Positions 22,684 through 29,037 of a stretch of 29,037 bases of DNA are shown here, piece by piece. The notes below the pieces were generated by a model. That model saw only the letters and a list, made by a program, of their open reading frames with translations. It ran no database searches and was not told the DNA's origin. Made by a program: the position numbers and the translations under genes. The stretch spans positions 1 to 29,037 of IMG/VR virus record IMGVR_UViG_3300044535_000749. One strand, given 5' to 3'. Every line of letters starts with the position of its first letter. The stretch's first letter is position 1. This stretch comes from a virus.

Positions 22684-25600
22684 TTATTTATCCTCTTTGA
22701 GTGAGATGATTTCTTGTTGTAGTTTATTTATACTAGTTTGTTGTTCCTTGATTGCTTCAATCAGGAGCCCGACTATATTACCATAGTCAACTGATTTAAT
22801 TCCATCGGCATCTTCACGAACGACTTCCGGAAGGATTGCTTCGACTTCTTGAGCAACCACACCAATCTTGCGCTTCTCTTTATCTTCTTCTTTGATGCGA
22901 TCATCAGTACGATAGTATGTTACACCACGAAGAGCAAGAGTCTTTTCAAGGGCATTCTTGATAGTATATATGTCACGCTTGATTCGTACATCTGAGTAAG
23001 CTGTGATGTTGTCTGAAGCAGTGATACCACCATATACGTAAAGACCGCGTGATCCTGCTTCACCAATCGCAACGTTAGTACCTGCGGCAGCTCTAATCAT
23101 TGGCGCTCCGGTTGGCGTGTCCCATACCTGCCAGACACCACCAGTTGCAACGTCAAAAGAACACTCAGCACTAGCTGGAACGAGGATATTTACCGCGTTG
23201 TTCCAAGTAATATCATTGCGCCATGTTTGTGCACCAAGACTTACAGTGTTTAAAACTGAAGTACCATCTGGATCAACGTATCGCTCAGTATTATTGCTAT
23301 CAATAAATTGTGTAGCATATAGTGTCGATCCGTAATTATTTCCATAAAGTGCAAACCGTGACCATGCGGCGGTGCCGCTATTATTAACGGACCTATAGAA
23401 CGGATTATTGCTAAAGAAGTCAGCTGCAATTTGCATTGAAAAGTAGTTGCCATTATTACTGTGTGTAGCAGCAATCATATGCATCCAGCTGCCGTTGTAT
23501 GGCCAGCCCTCAGCTGTAGTAACTGTATCGTGCTCGTAGAAACCTGAATCTAATCGAGTTGTGATGTCAGCTCTATTAACACTATCATCAGTGAATGTGC
23601 AACCTGCGGCACTGGCTGCACTGCCCGTTATATTAATGCCCCAGCTACCTGAAGCAGCACCGCGAATAGCAGTTGCAACAGCACCAGGTGTTGTACGAAC
23701 TAATTGGTTAGTTGTTGGATACATTGATGTTAATACTGTAGGAGTCTGTTCAGAAAGACCTGAACTTAGAATAATTTCACGAGCCGCAATATCACCCGCC
23801 GCATCTCTATAAGCAATAGTGTTTGCAGTAGGTGCTGTTGTTGGATTGTTAAATCCACTAATCGATGCAGCAGTACCGGTAACATTAATGCCCCAGTTTC
23901 CAGATGCACCTGTTCCTGTTAAAGTTGGTGAGTAAGTATTATAGTTAGCAGTTGTTAAAACTATATACCATGCACCCCATGTAGTATCAATACCACTACG
24001 AATACTTAAACGTGGTGGGCCAGATGCGTTTACCCCGCTCTGATTTCCGAATGCCAATTGATATGAAGAGTCTCCGGTACTTGCAGTCGTTCCTGTCCAC
24101 GGCGCAAACGTCATAACACCAGCATAGTTTCCTACACCGTTGCCTGTGCCAGCTCCAACAAAATCCCAATTTACAGTTCTTGTAAAAGTATTTGGAAGTC
24201 TATCAGAAAGATCTCTTGGACCATCGTTGAAAACTATTCTTAATGCATTCGTGGCGCTGCCAGCACTTCCGGATATACTACCGGTGATAGTGTTAGTAAC
24301 AGTTAAACCATTTAAGTTAGAAGTACTAGCAGCATCAACATAAAATGCAGTGTTGGCACTATCGTAAAAGATAGGCGCACGCAAGGATACCGAGGCTTCA
24401 GCATATCCGGCTGGATATACATAAAGAGTAGCTGTATTATAAGCAGATCCGATAAAATGATAGCTAAACCCGTCACCGCTACCAAGAGCACCAAAACCAC
24501 CATGATTTGTTCCGCCAGATCCTAAAAAGGATAACTGAGTAGCCCAACCACCAGCATCTCCTTTAATTGATATCGATCCATTATTACCGTTAACAGTAAC
24601 AGGACGAGCAGTGCCAAACGTACCAGTATCAGCAGTTGTTAATGCATTTAAGTTAGAAGTACTGGCGGCATCGATATAAAATGCAGTGTTAGCGCTATCA
24701 TAGAAGATAGGTGCCTGCATACTGGTAGTTGCTATTAAAGAACCGCCGCCTGTTAGTCTAAGTTGGTTAGTATTGTTAAATCTAAACTGTAGTTCTTCGC
24801 CGGAATCGTCACCCCAACCAATAACAGAGTGATAGTTTGTACCACCGTCATATGTTACAAGACCAAAGAATGCGCCATCAGAATTCTTTCTGATATTCAG
24901 ACCATAACCACCAGTAATATAACTTGGAAATGAATTATCTACTTCTGAGTTTGAAGTTTCACCAATAAAGAATTCTGTATCCCAACCTGCTCCGCTTCCA
25001 CTATCCAGTCTCTTTGAGCGAATATCACCATTGATGTTTAATGAAATAGTAGGAGTAACAGGATTGCTTTGTAGATCTAAATAATATGTTGTATCTGCAC
25101 TATCGTAGAAGATCGGCGCGCGAAATGATCCAGCCACGGAAGACACACCGTCACTGTTTGAAAGAACAGCATCTCTATAAGATGAGTATGCAGTACCACT
25201 TGCATGTGTTTGTTGGTAGATTCGCATACCAATTGCGCTTTTGTTAAACAATACTAGATTGTCATTACCACCCGATCCATCAATATAACTACGTAAGTGT
25301 AAGTAATCTGCATATGGAGTATCGCCATTATTATTAAATGCAGTAAAACCAAAGTTCATTCTACCGGCACCGAGCGCAGTCGGCTCAATAACTCTATCAT
25401 CTATTGATGGTAAAAAGTTAGCAACAGAACCGGTGAAACCGATATCACCTTTAGAACCGGTGAAACCTATAACAGTTGATGCTGATCCAGTAAATCCTAT
25501 GATACCTTGCGAACCAGTGAAACCGATATCACCTTTGGATCCTGTGTAACCTATAACAGTTGATGCCGACCCCGTGAAACCAATATCGCCTTTGGATCCA

Positions 25601-26604
25601 GTAAAACCAATATCACCTTTAGATCCAGTATAACCGACAACAGTTGATGCTGATCCAGTAAAACCAATATCACCTTTAGATCCAGTATATCCTATAACCG
25701 TGGATGCTGAACCGGTAAATCCTATGTCACCTTTAGATCCGGTGTATCCTATGTCGCCTTTAGATCCGGTGTATCCTATAACCGTGGATGCTGAACCGGT
25801 AAATCCTATGTCACCTTTTGACCCTGTAAAACCGATATCACCTTTAGATCCGGTGTATCCTATAACCGTGGATGCTGAACCGGTAAATCCTATGTCACCT
25901 TGCGAACCAGTATAGCCAAGAGATCCTGTATAACCAATAATACCTTGTGAACCGGTGAATCCTTGGCTGCCTGTAAATCCGATGATACCTTGGCTGCCTG
26001 TAAATCCGATGATACCCTGACTTCCGGTGAAACCTCTTGAACCGGTATAACCTTGATCACCGCGGTTTCCAGTCACAACAAACGAAACAACAACATTTGT
26101 AGCATTAGCAAGAGGAGTAGTATTACCAGAAACATACGCTACAGGAATGTCAAAGTGATTACCATGATCGATATGTGTGCCGGTGATATTAAAAATTGTA
26201 AAATTGGCAGAATTAGCTTCTTCGCTAAATTTAATAGAACCTTTAATATCTGATGTAGAGTCGTCGATTGTCTGAATAAATGCAGTCAAGTCGGTGTCAT
26301 TTCTATCAACAGTAGAAATGCCCATGATCGTTGCTTGCACGAAGTTTGTGTTTGTTAGTAGAACATAACCATCTTCGATTTCTTCAATAAAGATGTCAGT
26401 AGACCATTTGTAATAAAACGATGCACCACCAAATTCACCAGGTTCACCCTTGTCACCTCTTGATCCGGCAAATCCTACCCCAGATCCCCAATAGATTCCA
26501 GTTCCATTTGAAAGCAAAGCTTGCCCTGCTGATCCAACGTAGCCGTTCGCAACGAGATTCTTCAGAGAAACAGGATTTAAATAATGTACTGTATCTTTAG
26601 ACAT
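22684..26604 (-). CDS. Collagen-like tail fibre with S74 chaperone domain
   Basis: This 1306-residue protein has an N-terminal part with VHYLNPVSLKNLVANGYVG and a short GDKGEPGEFGG triplet run. Next come a beta segment and a collagen-like region at about residues 179-392 with Gly-X-Y triplets such as GFT, GSK, GDI and GSQ, broken six times by GSASTVI or GSASTVV. A long shaft follows with at least three copies of a motif like APIFYDSANTAFYVDAAST. The C-terminus, from about residue 1204 (SDVRIK, then KIGVVAQEVEAILPEVV), is a Peptidase_S74 domain that folds the trimer and usually cleaves itself off at the Ser. A coiled coil ends it. This would be a receptor-binding or side fibre. The ribosome site is weak and the start overlaps the upstream gene by 8 nt, suggesting coupling. 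Confidence 0.92.
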   Translation of the reverse strand: MSKDTVHYLNPVSLKNLVANGYVGSAGQALLSNGTGIYWGSGVGFAGSRGDKGEPGEFGGASFYYKWSTDIFIEEIEDGYVLLTNTNFVQATIMGISTVDRNDTDLTAFIQTIDDSTSDIKGSIKFSEEANSANFTIFNITGTHIDHGNHFDIPVAYVSGNTTPLANATNVVVSFVVTGNRGDQGYTGSRGFTGSQGIIGFTGSQGIIGFTGSQGFTGSQGIIGYTGSLGYTGSQGDIGFTGSASTVIGYTGSKGDIGFTGSKGDIGFTGSASTVIGYTGSKGDIGYTGSKGDIGFTGSASTVIGYTGSKGDIGFTGSASTVVGYTGSKGDIGFTGSKGDIGFTGSASTVIGYTGSKGDIGFTGSQGIIGFTGSASTVIGFTGSKGDIGFTGSVANFLPSIDDRVIEPTALGAGRMNFGFTAFNNNGDTPYADYLHLRSYIDGSGGNDNLVLFNKSAIGMRIYQQTHASGTAYSSYRDAVLSNSDGVSSVAGSFRAPIFYDSADTTYYLDLQSNPVTPTISLNINGDIRSKRLDSGSGAGWDTEFFIGETSNSEVDNSFPSYITGGYGLNIRKNSDGAFFGLVTYDGGTNYHSVIGWGDDSGEELQFRFNNTNQLRLTGGGSLIATTSMQAPIFYDSANTAFYIDAASTSNLNALTTADTGTFGTARPVTVNGNNGSISIKGDAGGWATQLSFLGSGGTNHGGFGALGSGDGFSYHFIGSAYNTATLYVYPAGYAEASVSLRAPIFYDSANTAFYVDAASTSNLNGLTVTNTITGSISGSAGSATNALRIVFNDGPRDLSDRLPNTFTRTVNWDFVGAGTGNGVGNYAGVMTFAPWTGTTASTGDSSYQLAFGNQSGVNASGPPRLSIRSGIDTTWGAWYIVLTTANYNTYSPTLTGTGASGNWGINVTGTAASISGFNNPTTAPTANTIAYRDAAGDIAAREIILSSGLSEQTPTVLTSMYPTTNQLVRTTPGAVATAIRGAASGSWGINITGSAASAAGCTFTDDSVNRADITTRLDSGFYEHDTVTTAEGWPYNGSWMHMIAATHSNNGNYFSMQIAADFFSNNPFYRSVNNSGTAAWSRFALYGNNYGSTLYATQFIDSNNTERYVDPDGTSVLNTVSLGAQTWRNDITWNNAVNILVPASAECSFDVATGGVWQVWDTPTGAPMIRAAAGTNVAIGEAGSRGLYVYGGITASDNITAYSDVRIKRDIYTIKNALEKTLALRGVTYYRTDDRIKEEDKEKRKIGVVAQEVEAILPEVVREDADGIKSVDYGNIVGLLIEAIKEQQTSINKLQQEIISLKEDK
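22725..22732 (-). promoter_or_regulatory. Late promoter (TATAAATA) inside the fibre gene 3' end
   Basis: An exact minus-strand octamer is encoded in the last coiled-coil codons of the fibre (around TSINKL). The predicted start near 22719 leaves a leader of about 36 nt before the ATG at 22683, the normal spacing in this genome. It probably drives the overlapping accessory genes as far as 16620. Confidence 0.65.
25428..26070 (-). repeat. Collagen-like coding repeat with 84-bp period
   Basis: The fibre's Gly-X-Y region is a DNA-level tandem repeat. Three almost identical blocks begin near 25689, 25773 and 25857, spaced exactly 84 bp (28 codons), with more diverged copies on both sides. The encoded unit is GSASTVI, then GYT/GFT-GSK-GDI triplets. 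In-frame recombination could lengthen or shorten the fibre. Confidence 0.85.
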
Positions 26605-27805
26605 TCGATAGGACTACCAATTCAGTATTCGAGAGGACGCTTGACATATATGCAAATTCAGAAGGAATAGATGCAAATACGGCGTTAGCAATATTCTTAT
26701 TAAAAGTACTTGTAGACGTAACCACTGCATTACCATTTCGGCTTGCAATAATTCCATTTGCATTATAACTCAATGCAATCTTATTTGTTACTTGTTGTGC
26801 ACCACAGTTAACGGTATTTATGAAGATGTTATTTGATCCGTCAACAAAGACTCGGTTGTTTGCAGTGCTTGAATTCAGACTAAGTAATGTATTGCCGGCA
26901 GCAACTGCATTCCATTTGATATAGATCGAACCTTCGTCTTGATTGTAAGTATGGAATGGCACATACTCTTTTACTTCAAAACTTTCGATATAAAGTCGGT
27001 TGTTGATATCACCGAACCCAGCTGAAACATGAACTGTGTTTGTAGTCGGAGCAAAGATTACAGAGAACGCCGCCTCTGTTGCCGTAGCAATGTAACCGCC
27101 ATAGTCATTATCACCAAAGTTTGTGCCGACCTCGATGCGTGAAGGTCCGGTGTCTCTGTCTTCAAGTTGAGTAGAGTAGTTTTGATCTGCTGTATAGTAT
27201 GCATTGCCGGTAAGAATGTATCTTCTTCCTGGAGACACAGAGATCTCTTCAGTCTGACAATTGTCTTTTTGACCAGACGATATGATTGTATTGGATGCAA
27301 TAATACTACCGTTTATAGCTGTCCAATTAGTAAGAAGATTATTCTTTGATTTGATAGGACCCATTACGCCTGCAGTAACATAAGCATTTGCATGCGCAAA
27401 CTGATTGTTGTTTGCTTGACGAATACTGATATTGTTTGCACCACTAAAATAAATGCCAAGACCTTCTTCAGTCTGGATGTTTCTACCAGATAATGTATTC
27501 TCTGAGTAAAGGTTAGACGTAACCACCTGACGATCAATTGTAAATGATGATGGTATCACAGTTGGAGTAACGTTGACAATACCAACATTATTTGCAATTG
27601 ATACTATCAGTTCGAGTGGTATAACTCCGTTTGCTGCAAGAGCAATTTGTTGTTCAGACACGGTGATACCATTATGATTCACGTCCAGCGTGGTGTACCA
27701 TGAGGTATTACCAGCTGTGACGTGAACCTTATAGTTAATGATCTTCTCGGTCGGAAGATCGAACGTATCAATCGTCTGAGATGATGTGTTAGTTGTGACT
27801 ATCAT
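26597..27805 (-). CDS. Virion surface protein with CBM-like and LamG-like domains
   Basis: This 402-residue protein has an N-terminal beta segment (about residues 1-90) that may mount it on the virion. About residues 157-281, from LLTNWTAINGS to LYIESFEVKEY, have the pattern of a carbohydrate-binding jelly roll, including a SVSPGRRYILTGNAYYT core. About residues 290-402 resemble a concanavalin/LamG-type domain (GSIYIKWNAVAAGNTLLSLN, then a later NANGIIASRNGNAVV strand pair). These domains occur on phage fibres and bind host surface sugars. It sits between two S74 fibres with overlapping starts and stops, so it is probably part of the same adhesion apparatus. The domain calls are pattern-based. 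Confidence 0.8.
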   Translation of the reverse strand: MIVTTNTSSQTIDTFDLPTEKIINYKVHVTAGNTSWYTTLDVNHNGITVSEQQIALAANGVIPLELIVSIANNVGIVNVTPTVIPSSFTIDRQVVTSNLYSENTLSGRNIQTEEGLGIYFSGANNISIRQANNNQFAHANAYVTAGVMGPIKSKNNLLTNWTAINGSIIASNTIISSGQKDNCQTEEISVSPGRRYILTGNAYYTADQNYSTQLEDRDTGPSRIEVGTNFGDNDYGGYIATATEAAFSVIFAPTTNTVHVSAGFGDINNRLYIESFEVKEYVPFHTYNQDEGSIYIKWNAVAAGNTLLSLNSSTANNRVFVDGSNNIFINTVNCGAQQVTNKIALSYNANGIIASRNGNAVVTSTSTFNKNIANAVFASIPSEFAYMSSVLSNTELVVLSNV

Positions 27806-29037
27806 CTGGCTTTCAACATTTCAATTTCAGCGCTAAGTTCCTTGATGGCTTCAACAAGAAGTGGAACGATACGCTCGTAATCCACTGTTAGATATCCGTG
27901 ACCAATAGGAGCATCTGTTACAACTTCTGGTAGAACTGCATGCAATTCTTGAGCAGAAACACCTACTTCTCTCTTAGGCTTGTATCCAAACTTTTGTGCA
28001 GTCTCGTTTGCTTCATAATAAAAACCATTCAGCCTGCGGACCTTATCGACTGCATTAGTGATATTTCCGAACTTGGTTTTCAGTCTATCATCAGAGTAGT
28101 ATGCAATAATATTACCAGCAGCGCGAATAGAGTCGCCAGTTGTACTTAGATCGGCGTAGAAAGCGGTATTATCATTGTCATAGAACAGTGGTGATCTTGC
28201 AGATCCTGCAAACTGTGTATATCCAAAATCAAACGATGTAAACGAACCGTTCCAATACCAGATCCAACCGCGGCTGTTATCATGTACACCTACGTTATCG
28301 CCAGTTGTCGACATGAACACGTGGCGGGAACCGATACCGTAGCCATACCAACCGTTTCGGCCAGGACCGTATGTTGTTACGTTACCATAACTGTTGCTTC
28401 CGGAGTCAGATGTCCAGATTCCCCGACCATATGTTTCGTTTAACCATCCAGTATCGTTCTGTGAACGGAACCAGTTGTTTGCGAATATCAAATTGAACTG
28501 GCTGTTGCCATTAGGATTTGCGTAGTATCCTGTGTCGTTGTAGTCGTAGAAAATAGGCGAGCGCATATCTGAGATAGCGCGCATACTAGCATCGACTGTT
28601 GCATACATACTTCCATTAACGATAAGCATTAAACCATGAGATGAGAGGCTTGCTGCTGGACCACCAGCTGATGGATATGAAAACCAAAGACCATAAGCAC
28701 CGGACAAGCTAGTACCATCAGCATTGCCCTTATAGGCATCGCCCATTGCATATACACACTGGAAGCGTGTTGATGCATATAGACCCACAACACCATGACC
28801 GTAGTTTTGGTTAAAGTAGTGCCAACCGTTCTGTTGTGATGTAGCCCAATAGGAAGTATTATTGAGGTCCATGTAATAGCCGGTGTTGTCATTATCATAG
28901 AAAATAGGAGCACGGAAATCGGAGGTTGCAAATCCAGTTCCATGCACATGTAGTCTGTGTGAAGCGCTATCGCTACCTACACCAAAATTGCCTTTACTCC
29001 AAATGTTGTTTTCGCTATACCAGTTAAGGTACATTGC
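27802..29037 (-). CDS. Tail fibre with S74 chaperone domain (5' end outside window)
   Basis: The frame stays open to the window edge; an in-frame ATG at 29034 is probably internal because an Ala codon precedes it and the first visible residues already look like shaft. At least 411 residues are present. Three copies of the shaft motif appear (APIFYDNDNTGYYMDL, SPIFYDYNDTGYYANP, SPLFYDNDNTAFYADL), each followed by a beta-rich, Trp/Tyr-rich stretch. The C-terminal 97 residues, starting at SDDRLK and containing VGVSAQELHAVLPEVV, form a Peptidase_S74 chaperone that trimerises the fibre and normally self-cleaves. The stop overlaps the next ATG (ATGA). It is related to, but distinct from, the collagen-like fibre downstream. 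Confidence 0.9.
   Translation of the reverse strand, partial: AMYLNWYSENNIWSKGNFGVGSDSASHRLHVHGTGFATSDFRAPIFYDNDNTGYYMDLNNTSYWATSQQNGWHYFNQNYGHGVVGLYASTRFQCVYAMGDAYKGNADGTSLSGAYGLWFSYPSAGGPAASLSSHGLMLIVNGSMYATVDASMRAISDMRSPIFYDYNDTGYYANPNGNSQFNLIFANNWFRSQNDTGWLNETYGRGIWTSDSGSNSYGNVTTYGPGRNGWYGYGIGSRHVFMSTTGDNVGVHDNSRGWIWYWNGSFTSFDFGYTQFAGSARSPLFYDNDNTAFYADLSTTGDSIRAAGNIIAYYSDDRLKTKFGNITNAVDKVRRLNGFYYEANETAQKFGYKPKREVGVSAQELHAVLPEVVTDAPIGHGYLTVDYERIVPLLVEAIKELSAEIEMLKAR

Noticed and set aside
22685-22692. GATAAATA late-promoter candidate on the minus strand
   Set aside because: The predicted start (about 22679) would fall inside the next gene's start codon region, giving no usable leader; the exact octamer at 22725 is better placed.
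25700-25915. Plus-strand frame with Pro/Val repeats (MSPLDPVYP-like)
   Set aside because: It is the antisense of the collagen-like fibre repeat; its regularity comes from the 84-bp repeat.
25428-26070. CRISPR-like array
   Set aside because: The repeats are contiguous, in frame and encode Gly-X-Y protein; there are no unique spacers or cas genes.
26815-26822. CATAAATA octamer on the minus strand
   Set aside because: It is inside coding sequence with no gene start in the normal 16-45 nt range downstream.

Overview
The window is the virion-structure module of a strictly lytic, T4-like contractile-tailed phage (myovirus), followed upstream by a long fibre and accessory operon. The head-neck-tail gene order read on the minus strand (13-14-15-16-17-18-19-20-prohead core-21-22-23, then uvsY and the start of uvsW) and repeated NATAAATA late-promoter octamers match the marine/cyanophage-like branch of T4-type phages. 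No photosynthesis gene, tRNA, integrase, insertion sequence or CRISPR array is seen, so the host cannot be named. The window is packed with genes: no gap exceeds about 125 bases.

Layout, following minus-strand transcription from the right end. (1) 29037-22684: three fibre or tail-surface genes. The first runs off the window edge. Two of the three end in a Peptidase_S74 intramolecular chaperone domain, and the 1306-residue one carries a long collagen-like Gly-X-Y region built from an 84-bp repeat. (2) 22683-21254: two small conserved phage proteins and a glycine-rich, adhesin-like tail protein, headed by a perfect late promoter embedded in the 3' end of the large fibre gene. (3) 21236-16620: an unusual, tightly overlapping run of enzyme-like genes: an NDP-forming acyl-CoA synthetase alpha-type protein, a prolyl-hydroxylase-type 2-oxoglutarate/Fe(II) oxygenase, a PRMT-like methyltransferase, a GNAT-like acetyltransferase, a sulfotransferase and an unknown protein. 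(4) 14876-16631, plus strand: a second 2OG/Fe(II) oxygenase (DUF6445-like), a GT-A glycosyltransferase and a small, possibly thioredoxin-fold protein. (5) 14791-1: neck, terminase, sheath, tube, portal, prohead core, protease, scaffold, major capsid protein, a second tube-fold protein, UvsY and the first 17 codons of UvsW.

Expression is highly organised. Exact or one-base-variant late octamers sit 16-45 nt upstream of nearly every structural transcription unit, often inside the preceding gene's stop codon. The gp13 and oxygenase units diverge from a back-to-back promoter pair. Two intrinsic terminators insulate gp19 from gp20 and gp23 from what follows. The gp20 promoter is placed so that its own transcripts would start inside the gp19 terminator and lack one arm of it.

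The most interesting inference is that regions 1-4 form a virion-protein (fibre) modification cassette: two hydroxylases, a glycosyltransferase, a methyltransferase, an acetyltransferase, a CoA-ligase subunit and a sulfotransferase surround collagen-like, Thr/Lys-rich fibre repeats and share late promoters with them. The individual enzyme families are recognised from motifs. The joint function is a hypothesis.
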